A DNA stretch of 30,693 bases, from NCBI GenBank assembly GCA_003427395.1, contig BFEA01000194.1, forward strand, positions 2,431,439 through 2,462,131, in the 5' to 3' direction. Positions 1 through 9,541 of the stretch are shown here, piece by piece. This DNA is from Chara braunii. Taxonomy: Eukaryota; Streptophyta; Charophyceae; Charales; Characeae. The notes under the pieces are model-generated. The model ran no database searches. It had not been told where the DNA came from and was given only the letters and a program-made list of their open reading frames with translations. The stretch's first letter is position 1, and every line of letters begins with the position of its first letter. Position numbers and translations under genes: made by a program.

Positions 1-298
1 GGTACGGGCTCACTCATGAGAGGCATGATGAGGGCTGATGGGGACTTGCAGTCCCCATGTATTATGAACAGGCGCCCGTGACGACGGGCAGCCGTTTTTT
101 CGTGGATAAGTCTTAAGTTTTTTTTTTTTTTTCTTAGATTTTATTTCTTCTTTTCTTTTATTCCCCCCACCCCCCCACTCGTTGGCACCAGCATCAAAGG
201 CCGCGCCTGTTCGTTTAGCTACGGGCAGCAGTCTGCTATTCAGCGCCTGAATTGGGCACTTGAGGTGTGCTAGATACCAACACAAATAGCATGTGGGA
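1..298. other. Non-coding stretch with short perfect hairpins
   Basis: No gene is recognised here. A perfect 9 bp inverted repeat with a 3-base loop lies at 38-46/50-58 (ATGGGGACT and its complement). A 6 bp hairpin with loop GACG lies at 74-79/84-89. An 8 bp palindrome CTCATGAG is at 13-20. A T-rich then C-rich low-complexity run covers about 117-178. The hairpins belong to the same hairpin-dense zone that continues to about 1331. Confidence 0.6.
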
Positions 299-359
299 GC
301 AGGAAAAGAAGGCCCTGTTGAGATTGAGTCTAGTTCGACTCTCTGAAATGACTGAGAGG
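299..359 (+). rRNA. Short 25S/28S rRNA-like fragment (degenerate)
   Basis: About 60 bases closely resemble the conserved large-subunit rRNA segment around GGGGAAAGAAGACCCTGTTG. Visible matching blocks are AAAGAA-CCCTGTTGAG, TCTAG, CGACT, TGAAATGACT and GAGAGG, with scattered substitutions and one missing base. The comparison is from memory of plant 25S rRNA. Flanking bases on either side do not continue the rRNA, so this is a dispersed fragment, not a functional gene. It could have been captured by a retroelement or by repair. The length makes chance unlikely, but an alignment is needed to be certain. Confidence 0.5.
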
Positions 360-360
360 A

Positions 361-1331
361 GGGGGCGGTCGTTCGTTTTGAACGGTGAGTTGCCCCCTAC
401 ACAAGAAAACGAGGGGGCAAAAGGCTAGGGGTAAAAAGAAGGAAAAGAAAGGGGGAAAAAAAAATGTAACGGCCGCGGGACAGGTGCAGCCCCAGAAGCT
501 TCTAGGGGATGATGGGACTGCGCCTGCTCGTTTTGAACAAGCAGCGGTAAAATGGCTGGGTACAGCCATTTCCAGGAGCACCTGGCCTGGGAAAACGGCC
601 AGGTACTTCTGGGGATTGAAGACCTTGGTTCTTCTGGGGCAGAACCAAGGCACTGAGCTCCTGGCCATCGATTTAGATCGAGGGCTAGAAGCACCCACGG
701 ATTTTTGCCTGGTTGTGGGCAAAGCAGCTGCCCACATGCCTTCAGCTGGCTATAAAGCCAGCATCCCACCAGCAGCCTCACACTGTTGGCAGTGCTGCTG
801 GGACATTCACTTTGGTGAATGTTGGTTGGCTGCTGCATGCCGCTGGAGAGGAGATGTTGTGACCTAGTGTAACAAGCGCAAGGCTGAGGGAGACAGGGAG
901 AGCCGAGGGAGAGGGGAGAGAGAGGGAGAGAGTGAGAGCACACACACACACTCACTCACTCGACACGACTGAGGGTCGGACGTAGACACAGTGGCAAGGA
1001 CACAAAGTCGAAGTCTTGGATTCCAAATGCCGAAAACAGGAGCAAGTCCCACTGCGTACGAATACAGCAGCTGAAACTGGTATGAGACCGGTTGCCGTAC
1101 TGTACGGGGAACCGGTATAAGTGTCGGTGACACGTACGGTACCAGGGGCATCTCTGCAAAACCCCGAGGGCAGAACTAAAAAATGTGGTATTTGAAAGTG
1201 GCGCCCGAATTGTAGCATGGCGCCAGTTGTCCAAAATCCGACGGTACCAAAGGAGGGGTTTGGAAAAAGGGTGCCAGACCAAAAACAAAATGTAGCAAAA
1301 ACAGCAAAATATACCAGGGGTCGAGCCCTGG
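361..1331. repeat. Chain of short perfect inverted repeats (hairpin array)
   Basis: Perfect or near-perfect inverted repeats follow each other almost without gaps. They are 390-397/413-420 (8 bp), 524-532/536-544 (8 of 9), 550-557/564-571 (8 bp), 580-587/597-604 (8 bp), 623-632/641-650 (10 bp), 661-672/677-688 (10 of 12), 714-720/730-736 (7 bp), 745-750/757-762 (6 bp, loop TATAAA), 769-775 with 781-785/790-801 (12 bp with a bulge), 803-810/815-822 (8 bp), 1087-1099/1103-1116 (12 bp with a small internal loop), 1121-1125/1129-1133 (5 bp), 1199-1205/1219-1225 (7 bp) and 1314-1319/1326-1331 (6 bp). A GA-rich low-complexity stretch (about 880-960) interrupts them. No protein is convincing in either strand. 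The array could encode a structured RNA or be a by-product of polymerase template switching; neither is shown. Confidence 0.7.
751..756 (+). promoter_or_regulatory. TATA-box-like TATAAA in the loop of a palindrome
   Basis: TATAAA is flanked by a perfect 6 bp inverted repeat (GCTGGC and GCCAGC, 745-762). It matches a Pol II TATA box, but no transcription unit is defined downstream, so a promoter role is only possible. Confidence 0.25.
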
Positions 1332-3576
1332 CGGACTCCGTAACACCTGGAGGTTGGGCTGACGTTGGTGCACGATTGGGTCTGTGCGGTAATGGCGAGT
1401 GGATCGAGGGCATGAAGAGGGCACGGGTGAGTGCTCGCAGCAGTGGCTATTGGAGTTGCAACGCTTGCGGTTGCGCCGAAAGGGCGTCTTTATTTTTTGG
1501 GGGTTTGCGGCACATGCGGTTTTCGACTAGGGTCACCTTTATTTTTTTTGTGGCGCGCAGTGCAAGCGGTTTTCAGTTTTAAACCACCTAGTATTGTGGC
1601 GATGGTGTGGGACTGCCTTGGGACCATCTGGGACCATTTTGGGACTAGGTGGGACTAGTTGTGATCAGGACCGGCATGTTGGTGTGGCTATTGCGAGCGG
1701 ACAGGGTGAGATTGGAGGCGGTGTGGACTTGCGATTGGTTGGGGGGGACAATTTTTTGGTGAAGTGCATTGGGATTGTTTGGAACATTGGGACCACGTGG
1801 AAACTCGATTGTGAGAACACCCTCCTGGAGGGTTATCTCGCTTCAATTCTTTTTGTGGTCCAGACTCTGCTCATTCGGACACTTGGTGGAAGACACGGAG
1901 TGTGGCTCAGGAGAAAGGCCACAACCTGTGGAGTTGTGAGCTGCATATTTTTCTACGGCGATTATTTTCTTCTGATTGAAATATTACCCGACTTTCTTGA
2001 GTGAGTCGGACCAAGCTTCACTCAAGGTCAGTAGAATGACTCAAATTTCTCTTCACACCTATGTGAACCCGCACTTTGCTTGACCCTGTTTGTTTTGAAT
2101 GTTCGAAAGAAGAGGTAGAGTAAAGTTGTGCGAATCATGCATGTGAATGGAGAAGTTTGACTTGAGTATGTGATTGCACTGGTTTTCTATTGAACTTGTT
2201 GTCTTTGCATGTTGTGCAGGTAGGTAGAAGGATGCTCGCAAAGGATATTGATTTTGCTTATTTGAGAGGAGGAAAGAGATAGTTGTGTTTCTACCTTCGC
2301 ATGTATGTATGTTAAAAGCATTTGTTTCTTGAGGAGAATGATTTCGACGGGTACTGTGAAAGAAACTTTGTCAATATAATGAAGATGGAGATAATTAGGC
2401 TTAGTTCTTTTCCTGAGACTTACCCATTTATCCTGAATGACCTTATCTACCTATACATGTTCAAATGGTTCTCATTTTCTCTCTCCTTCGATTCCTTTTC
2501 GTCTAAGCTACCCTGAATTTATAAAAAAATGAGAGTATCTAAAACCTACTTGTAGTAAACACATCCTCTATCTCTAGGAAGCATTTGGGACGGGGGTTCG
2601 TTGCTTCAGGAGCCGACCTTGTTATCGACCCGGAGTGGACCGTTCTACGGGGGGTTACTTGCCGATTCGGTGGAGACGGCCCAACTTTTGAGATCCGAGC
2701 TTTGTGCTCGGGCGAGGAGTACCCCAGACCACTTGCTAGAGGGAGAGGCATGCAACACTTCAAGCAATGCACCTGCTTGAGAATCATTCGCAAAGCAGTC
2801 TGTTATCCAAGAAGATTGGGAACATAGGGAGATGAATGTGTGCGTGTCTAATCTTAAGTCGGCAGTAGGTGGAATGAATGACTTTGGCATCGCGTCTCAT
2901 CAAGTCAAAACTAAGGCAGTCTGACTACAATAACCAACTTCTTGTTGGCGGTTGTATGATTGTTTTGTGGAGTTCGACCCAGGGTGGTCGGATTTTATTT
3001 TGATCTTATGTTTAGTGGATGTACCATATGATGATTTGGATTCTTTCAGACTGGATATATATTCCTGTCGACTACGATCGACTCTTTTTTGTAACTATGT
3101 GTGGTTGTTATAACTTTCTTTTGAAGAGTATCTAAAGGGACTAGGATTGAGTTGTGGTTTCACGCTTGGTTGAAGGTCTTGAGATCGTCCTAGTCGACCG
3201 ACGTTTGCTCCGCACCTAGGAGATCAGCGCCCTAGGAACGGAAGGCATTCGGGTCTGCTCGACGTTTAACCAAGCGTATCTATACTACATCGAACGAGCA
3301 AACACCCCCGACTGATCTACTTTCGCAATTGCATCTAAAAACTTTCACATGTGGGTCAGTAACTCGGTAGGGATACGCCCCGAAGGGTGGTGACAACTCC
3401 TTAGAAAAGGAAAGCTTATGCCACGCGGGAACCTATCCTGTCGTAGGGGACCACGGGATGTACAGTTGGCGCACCCGGCTAGAGCGGCGAATGAGCGACA
3501 CGACCACGCCCGTCTCGGCGGCTCGCGAGATTATTTTGCGTCGTTCCCAAGTTGTCTTATGAATCTTGTTTTTGTT
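1332..3576. other. No gene recognised; mixed low-complexity and unique sequence
   Basis: No convincing coding region is visible. A small GGGACCA/GGGACTA reiteration with a period of about 11 lies near 1618-1660. A separated inverted repeat (ACGCTTGGTT near 3162 and AACCAAGCGT near 3269) encloses about 100 bases. Open frames present here, such as those at 2585-2827 and 3418-3750, show no motif I recognise. Confidence 0.5.
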
Positions 3577-3599
3577 TTACTCCTGCGTAACATGGTCGA

Positions 3600-4806
3600 G
3601 AGGGCTCTCGCCTTTGCGAAAAAGGCGGGAGCCGATGTGCGTGACAACGTGGCCATTTACTTGTACCGCTCCATGGGCGTCTCTATAAAGAATCTTAACC
3701 CATTTTCGAAAGATAGGTCTTACCCCCATTTTTTCCATGCATTGTTGTAGGAAATCCCAATTTACCTGGTAATAGGCTTTTTCGAAATTAAAGGGTTTTT
3801 TCGAAATCAAAGAAGAGGATGGCTGCATTGATTTTCTTATCATTGATATATCTTACTGATTCCGCTAGAGTCATTACATTGTCTAATATGAATCGGCCCG
3901 GGATGAATCCTATTTGGTCAATATGAAAGCAGGATTTGGTTATGTTTCTTATTTTGTTCGCTAGGAGTTTGGCTAGGATTTTGTAGGCTACCGTTAGGAG
4001 AGTAATTGGTCTATAGTTCTGAATGTTCATTGGGTCTCCTTTCTTGTATAATAGTGTGACTATTTCTGTGCTTAGGTAGGGACCTAATCCTTCATTGGTC
4101 CAGGATGTTCTAAAAAACTTGCAGAATTCTTGTCCTAGCAACGACCAGTAAGTTTGCCAAAATTCTTTAGATAGGCCATCTTTCCCTGGTGTTTTCCCTG
4201 ATTTCATCGAATCCAAGGCGTTTTTAATTTCTTCGTCGGTTATGGGTCTATCCAAATGGTTAGCTAAGTTGGTGGGGATTGTTTTATCCAGATGTTTGGT
4301 AAATTTCTCTCTTGCTTGGAGTACCGACCTAGGTGTTGGTTGTTCCGCTTTAGAGGAATACAAATCTTTGTAGAATGATTCTGCTATAGATAACATTTTC
4401 GTCGGGTTTGATGTGAGTCCTTCCTGTCCTCTTAGCTGGTGGATGGCTGCATTTCTTCCTCTTGCTTTGATTTTCTGGAAGAAAAACTTAGTCATTTTTC
4501 TCCTTCCCATTCTTGGATCCTAGCTCTCATGCGTAGCCCTTTCGCCTTCCAAGCACTCCAATTGGCTAATTCTGCTTTAGATCTTGCCAGAAACTCCTCG
4601 TAGGCTGTTTCTCCTGGGCTATTTATGAGGTTCCTTTCTACTAGGTTGACTGCTGTTTCCAATTCCTTTATCCTTTGTTCTCTTTTGGCTGCTATTTTCC
4701 TAGAGGCTGAGGAGGCTGCTTGGGATAGGTTAGCTACTAGTGTTGGGAAATTTGCTCCCTCGCTCTCTGCGTTTATGCAAGCGTATAATATTGCTTCTTT
4801 CATTTC
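3600..4806 (-). pseudogene. L1-type LINE reverse transcriptase fragment
   Basis: The minus strand encodes part of a non-LTR retrotransposon ORF2. From the 5' side (high coordinates) there is a helical linker of about 100 residues (4803-4492), then the RT palm and fingers. Recognisable RT landmarks are TPGKDGLSKEFW, LYKKGDP followed by NYRPITLL, IGFIPGRFILDNV and the motif A region FDFEK. The frame changes near 4500 inside a run of A, just before KMTKFFF, and again near 3790-3843, where a short tandem duplication of the FEK segment occurs and the DQV residue is Tyr. Similarity stops near 3600, before motif C (the YADD box). The endonuclease domain is absent on the other side. The element is therefore truncated at both ends and inactive. 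Confidence 0.85.
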
Positions 4807-4809
4807 TTT

Positions 4810-5657
4810 GGTGTGTATATTCGGGTGAAGACGGTAGTTTTCCTCTCAGAACCCCTGTTGGTTCTGTCAAATAGGCATTGAAGCACAAGAAATTGGGAGA
4901 GGTGTCTATGAATCTGAGACTAAAGCCTCAATTTGTCCTTCTCAGGACTGCATTCCTTGTTGTTGTTCGAGTGGACCACTTCACTGTCTCTATCTTTGCA
5001 AGGGCTCAATCCTCGCGCATACCTAAGTTTGAATCCACATGGAACCAGATGAACACAATTCTAGAATCACCTAGAGATGGTCAGTTTCACGATGATATCG
5101 TAATGCTGTCACCCTTTGTAAAAACAAACAAACAAACAAAAACAAAAGGAGCTTACCCTTGTGCTCGTTCTTTGCCTTACTTGCAGGGTTATGCAGTTTT
5201 GCTTTTTGCATATGGATCCATTTGGCACCCTTTCATCCTGCCATAACCCTGAATCCTTGATGCATTGCTGCACTACACCCACTTGTTTGGGTGACATGTA
5301 CCCATGGCAGTTGCACTTGTTACATACTCAATTGTTTTGCCTTCACAGTGTAGGTTGACCATGAGTCTTGTCTGCATTGATCTGCGGCTTCTGCGGCTGT
5401 TAGTGAATGTCTTTGTGAGTCGGGCATCCACAATTGACATTAAAAGACTCACTTGTTTGGTTGAAATGTGTCTTTGTCGGTGAGAGAAACAAATCAAAAG
5501 ACTGCCAACTCACCTGTCTTTTGATGTGTTTCTCTCACCAAACAGTTCTGCAACCATGAAGCATCCATCAACATTAAAAAGCAACTGTTTCATTTAAGTA
5601 TGCTGCTTAGGGAAACCGAAGATGAAAAATGCTGTTGACAGTGCTGAAACTTTTGAG
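4810..5657. other. Likely intronic or intergenic sequence upstream of the kinase exon
   Basis: No gene is recognised. It contains an AAAC microsatellite near 5119-5145 and a 24 bp near-perfect inverted repeat (5479-5502/5516-5539, annotated separately). The motif CACTTGTTTGG recurs at about 5279 and 5449. No upstream kinase exon (glycine loop, catalytic Lys) is visible in this stretch. Confidence 0.5.
5479..5539. repeat. 24 bp inverted repeat with 13-base loop
   Basis: The arms at 5479-5502 and 5516-5539 match at 23 of 24 positions. The arm core is GGTGAGAGAAAC on one side and GTTTCTCTCACC on the other. This could be a miniature foldback element, or a hairpin in the kinase pre-mRNA. Confidence 0.75.
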
Positions 5658-5800
5658 TGGCGAATACTCACCCCATGGAACAATCCCTGCATTCTGAAAT
5701 GGATCATGCAGCTGCAGATGTTCCTCCAATTGACTGGCAGCAGCGATTAAAGATTGCGATTGATGCCGCAAAGGGTCTATACTATCTTCACGTTGCTGCG
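5658..5800 (+). CDS. Receptor-like kinase exon (subdomains V-VIa), frame interrupted
   Basis: This exon encodes the middle of an RLK/Pelle-type Ser/Thr kinase domain. The hinge-like segment GEYSPHGTI (5659-5685) resembles the usual YEYxPNGTL. The helix region LHSEMDHAAADVPPIDW (5687-5737) and RLKIAIDAAKGLYYLH (subdomain VIa) follow. The frame moves by one base between 5685 and 5687, and the spacer is shorter than usual, which suggests a small frame-breaking deletion or a sequence error. The 3' end at 5800 is followed by GTATGG. Joining in phase 0 to the exon at 19430 restores a continuous kinase core (LHVAA then SPPIIHRD). The 5' acceptor is inferred as the AG at 5656-5657 after a short pyrimidine run and is uncertain. 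No partial ligand-binding or membrane exon is seen upstream. Confidence 0.75.
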
Positions 5801-7052
5801 GTATGGAAGGCAACAAGATCGAAGCTTTCCTTCTTTTTCATCCTTTCTGAATCACACTGCCAGTGATTGCCTGCTGAGTCTCATGAAGTTCCAAATTTCC
5901 ATTGTCATTACTGTGACATTCTTGGCCCTTCTGGTGAAAATCGAGTGTGGTCACTGTGGTGTAAGTTCTGAGAAGCTAATAAAGAACAAAGTTAAACAAA
6001 TGTGATTGTGGTGACATACTAACACTGTTATCAGCACAAATACTCTATGGCTTAGTGGGCCGCAGGGGTACGCTCCGCGCCGAGTTCTATCTTTTCTTTC
6101 TGTCTCAGCCTTCAGATTTTGTACTGGGTGGCCACCATCGTCCTAGAGCTCGATTTCTAACGGAGCGTGGGCCGCTTAGAACGTCGACACATAATTGTTT
6201 TTGCCTCTCCTTATTCTGTGGCGATCTGGACGACGGAGTTTTTCTTTGCCTATCGAAGGGGCTGCGTGTACTCAACTTGAAAAAACAAACGCAAGAACAA
6301 ACACAGCGGGCAGACACTGGGGGGGATAAAAAACTGCTGAAATGTGGACCAGGGTTTGAGTCCTCGTATTATGTGAAGGCCGACCTCCACCTCTAAGTGA
6401 ACGAAGTACCGCGCAGGAAAATACGCGCCTAAGAGGGGGGCGGGGGGGAGGCTGTTGAAGAAAAATATAGCTGTTGGACTGTCGACTGGGGCCACCTCCA
6501 CCTGTCAGGGAGAGAGAAAAATATAACGACCGGAAAAAAGAAAAACAGCATCCATTCAATTCCCCACGATCCCCTGGGTGGCATACTTCAGGTTCACCGA
6601 CTGAGAAAGTTGGCTTGTCCCTCCTGGCTGGTTGTGGAAGTTGAGTCTGTCTTTCCAGCCCGGGCCAGGCGTTATGAGCTGGGGTGCTGCTCCCCGCACA
6701 GAGCAGAGTTAGGTAGACATAGACCCATATCCTTAGCCCTGGTTAGTACATTTAAGGCTGGTCCTCTGTCTGATGTAGGGTAGTTCTTAGCTGGTAGACT
6801 TAGGGGGTAGTATGGTTGGCCCCCCCTTCGATAGTCTATGACCCTAAAGAGCCTAAACCCAAGTACATAGCTCGGGGTAGGTAGTGTGAGATAAAAGAAT
6901 ATTGAGAGAAGACTCGGAAGAGTATAGAGTAGTAAAATACAGCTGTCCCCCGTATGAGAAGAAGGCAGCTTGCATTTAAAAAATAAAAAGTAAAAATTGT
7001 TAACCGCTTTTCTGATCACCCTGGATGCACTCCTGCTGTGCCTTACAAGTAC
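5801..7052. other. Intron sequence left of chromovirus A
   Basis: No gene is recognised. A Pol III A-box-like TGGCTTAGTGGG lies at 6048-6060 and a B-box-like GGTTTGAGTCC at 6353-6363. They are too far apart to be one tRNA but could derive from tRNA-related SINEs. A GC-rich G run is near 6435-6450. The five bases next to the LTR (7048-7052, AGTAC) would be the target-site duplication if the element were complete. Confidence 0.45.
6045..6100 (+). repeat. Possible tRNA-derived SINE head
   Basis: TGGCTTAGTGGG matches the Pol III A box consensus TRGCNNAGYNGG. About 35 bases downstream, CGAGTTCTATC is a weak B box. The spacing resembles a tRNA, but no cloverleaf or flanking duplication is clear. 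Confidence 0.25.
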
Positions 7053-8137
7053 TGCAAGGCATATGAGCGAGAGCGATAGTCAGAAAACCAAGTTGCAAAA
7101 TCACGAAGTAGTCCAGATAGTCATGTACCAAGCAGAGAGCACAAATGCACCAAGATACCATCCGAATAAGAGCAAAACAATGAACTTGAGTGCCAATGCC
7201 GACACTCTCTAGTCACACCAACACTGTATCCAATGTCGCCCGTACTGTCTGGCACTCAGCGCCCAGCCTACTCTACTCAGCCTATCTATCCTATCTACGT
7301 TCATGCGACTGGATCACACCAAAGTCGAAGACCAATGTACGTGACGTCAACACCAATGTCGGCCACCAGCATACACCAGGTACGTTCTCTCTCTCTCCTC
7401 ATCACCCTTCGTCTCCCCACCTCATGCGCCTCCTACCCGAAGACCGACATCGCCATCACCTGCCTGCACCTCTGCAGCCCAGCTATGGCTGCCGTGCACG
7501 CGTCCAACCCGAAGCGCCCATGCAGACACTAGCACAGCAAACGCAGCAGCGTGTCCGTATTGCCTGCCAAGGCCAGAATGCCTCCGCCAGGGGCTCACAC
7601 CTTCCTTTATGGAAAATGAGCACACTGCTGGCTGTCCTGGCCAGGTGTGTGGCGGCCCTGTAGCTTCAGTCTGGCCCCCAAGTGTCTGCGCCCAGGCCCA
7701 GTTTCAGATACTGGCCTGGGCCTCGTGCAGTTAGGCACGTTCAGGCAGCCACCCAGCCTCCACGTGTTCGCAGCTTCCTCATTGGCTCGCGCCTCATGTG
7801 TAACGGCAATGCTGCTTTCTCATTGGCCCGTGGCCAGTCCGTGATGTGTCGGCCTCACAAAGCAGATGCCCAGGGCACAACTGCCTGTGCCCTGGCTCAA
7901 CTGCACAGCGCAGCCCTTGCTTCTAGAAGGAGCCTGAGACTCAAGTTGTTCTGTAACCAACTGGCGTGCTGCAATTGTCTGATTTACCCCGCATGTGGAA
8001 AAATGTCGAAAACAGGCCTCACGTGGATATTCAGGCCCGCCTTCACTTAGGGCGGGCACAAGGCTTGCTGGAGGCCACGGCCCAGAACACGTGTATGTTT
8101 GATAAGGGCCCTGCGAGGGCTCATTCCTCGCATTCCA
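7053..8137 (-). repeat. 3' LTR of chromovirus A (about 1085 bp)
   Basis: The boundaries come from aligning this stretch with the 5' LTR of copy C. In element orientation it begins TGGAATGCG at 8137 and ends CTTGCA at 7053, the usual TG...CA ends. The upstream end abuts the polypurine tract. It keeps two CCAATGAG boxes and a strong hairpin (7690-7702/7710-7721) also present in copy C. Open frames within it are incidental. Confidence 0.85.
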
Positions 8138-8145
8138 TCTCCCTT
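8138..8145 (-). promoter_or_regulatory. Polypurine tract of copy A
   Basis: AAGGGAGA on the minus strand directly precedes the LTR start TGGAATGC. This is the expected primer site for plus-strand DNA synthesis in LTR retrotransposons. Confidence 0.65.
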
Positions 8146-8171
8146 AGCTTCCAAAGTCCACTGAGATGCTT

Positions 8172-8447
8172 CTACGCAGGTGCCTTCCCCTTCAGTCTTC
8201 GTTCGTACTCAGCCACGATCTGAGGTGCAGTCTTGACAAGCTCCTGTCTTGTGAACCAACGATCTTCTTTTGGATCCGTACGATGCCTGAACCTGACCTG
8301 GTACTCCCTCATAGGTTTGGGCGGTCTTCCCCTGCCAACAGGCAAGTCTCTATGTTCCAAGATGTCGTCGACGTCCACGTGGCCATCTATGGTTGGGGGC
8401 AGCATTGACGTTCTTGATGGAAAGGTCTGTCTCAGTGAAACGTGCAA
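8172..8447 (-). pseudogene. Chromodomain at the integrase C-terminus, copy A
   Basis: The product ends with a chromodomain-like module: VDDILEHRDLP, then REYQVRFRHR, ending APQIVAEYERRL. This matches the chromodomain pattern of a beta strand, an aromatic-containing strand and a C-terminal helix, although the usual W of the WEP segment appears as RWF. In chromoviruses this module directs integration to marked chromatin. It lies just before the polypurine tract, as in chromoviruses generally, and is separated by a frame change from the integrase core upstream. It is part of a decayed pol and is not expressed as an intact protein. Confidence 0.75.
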
Positions 8448-9501
8448 GCTTGGAAGCGTGAAATACAGGGTAAGTGCCCAGATGACCAGGGATTCTTATG
8501 ACGTACCAGGGACCATCCAGATCACTACCCACAATGTCTAGGACTTCCCAAGGACCAAAATATTGTGGCATTAGTTTTCTAGAGATACCGAATTCCTGTC
8601 CCAGTTCACTAGCCTTTACCGAGACATGTTCCCCGACCTGAAATGTGGACTGTCGTCGGTGCTTGTTCTCAGAGGCAATCATTGCCTCTTGAGATTTTCT
8701 GATGTGCTCGACAGCCTGCTGCAACAATTTCTCATACTGGATACCAAAGCCTATGGTTCCAGGAGTTGCAGTCGGTGTTTTCAGGAAGAAGGAAGTCTAG
8801 TGCATATCTAGGCTTCCACCCCAAGTGCAGCTGATTGGGACTGACGCCGATGGTGCTATGTACAACATTATTGTACAGACTGGCGATGAGAGGAAGTTTC
8901 TCATCCCAGTCATCTTGGCTGGGCTTGATGTAGTGCCTCAGCAGATGTTGCACCACACGGTTCATCAGTTCCGCTTGGCCGTTGGCTTGGGAATGATTCC
9001 CCGAAGTCGTTTGAAGTTGACTACCCATTTGTTCAGCGGCTTTCTTCTACATTTCACTTGTGAACCGGACATCTCTACCACTGACGATGGTCTTAGGCAG
9101 TCCAAAGTCACGCACCCAGTTATCCATAAGTAACTTGATGACGTGTTCGATCTTGGGCGTCTCTAGCATGGCAATTAGTCTAGCATACTTAGTGAACCTG
9201 TCCACCATAACAAAGATATGTTGCTTGCCCGTCTTGCTGGTCACGGGAGTGTCCATCAAGTCCATGGAAACACTTTGTCCCGGACCCGCCGGAATGGGCA
9301 AGGGCTTGAGTAACCCAAGCGGAGCTTGAGTTCGCACGTTGTCCCGCTGACGGACTTGACAAGTCGGAACATACTTCTTCACATCGTCATCCTCAATCAT
9401 CCCAAATTATCATCAATTGTCAATCATCAATGTATTCCCATTATAAGGGACGCTGGGCCCGGTTCCCAGCACGTGATGCTCCGCACGAATAGATTGGAGC
9501 A

Positions 9502-9541
<40 letters not shown>

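Noticed and set aside
299-359. An R2-type element inserted in rDNA
   Set aside because: The rRNA-like fragment is away from the R2 target sequence, and no R2 reverse transcriptase is present; the LINE fragment here is L1-like.
425-955. A 176-codon minus-strand frame over the hairpin array
   Set aside because: No motif, biased composition, and it lies over inverted repeats and a GA-rich tract.
1199-1225. TGGCGCCCG resembles a tRNA-Lys primer binding site of an LTR element
   Set aside because: Only about 8-9 bases fit, no LTR boundary precedes it and no gag follows. The sequence is better explained as one arm of a TGGCGCC/GGCGCCA inverted repeat.
7190-8050. Open frames on the plus strand between 7190 and 8050, with similar ones on the minus strand at 20034-20966
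   Set aside because: They lie within the two aligned LTRs, antisense to the elements, and are interrupted differently in each copy.
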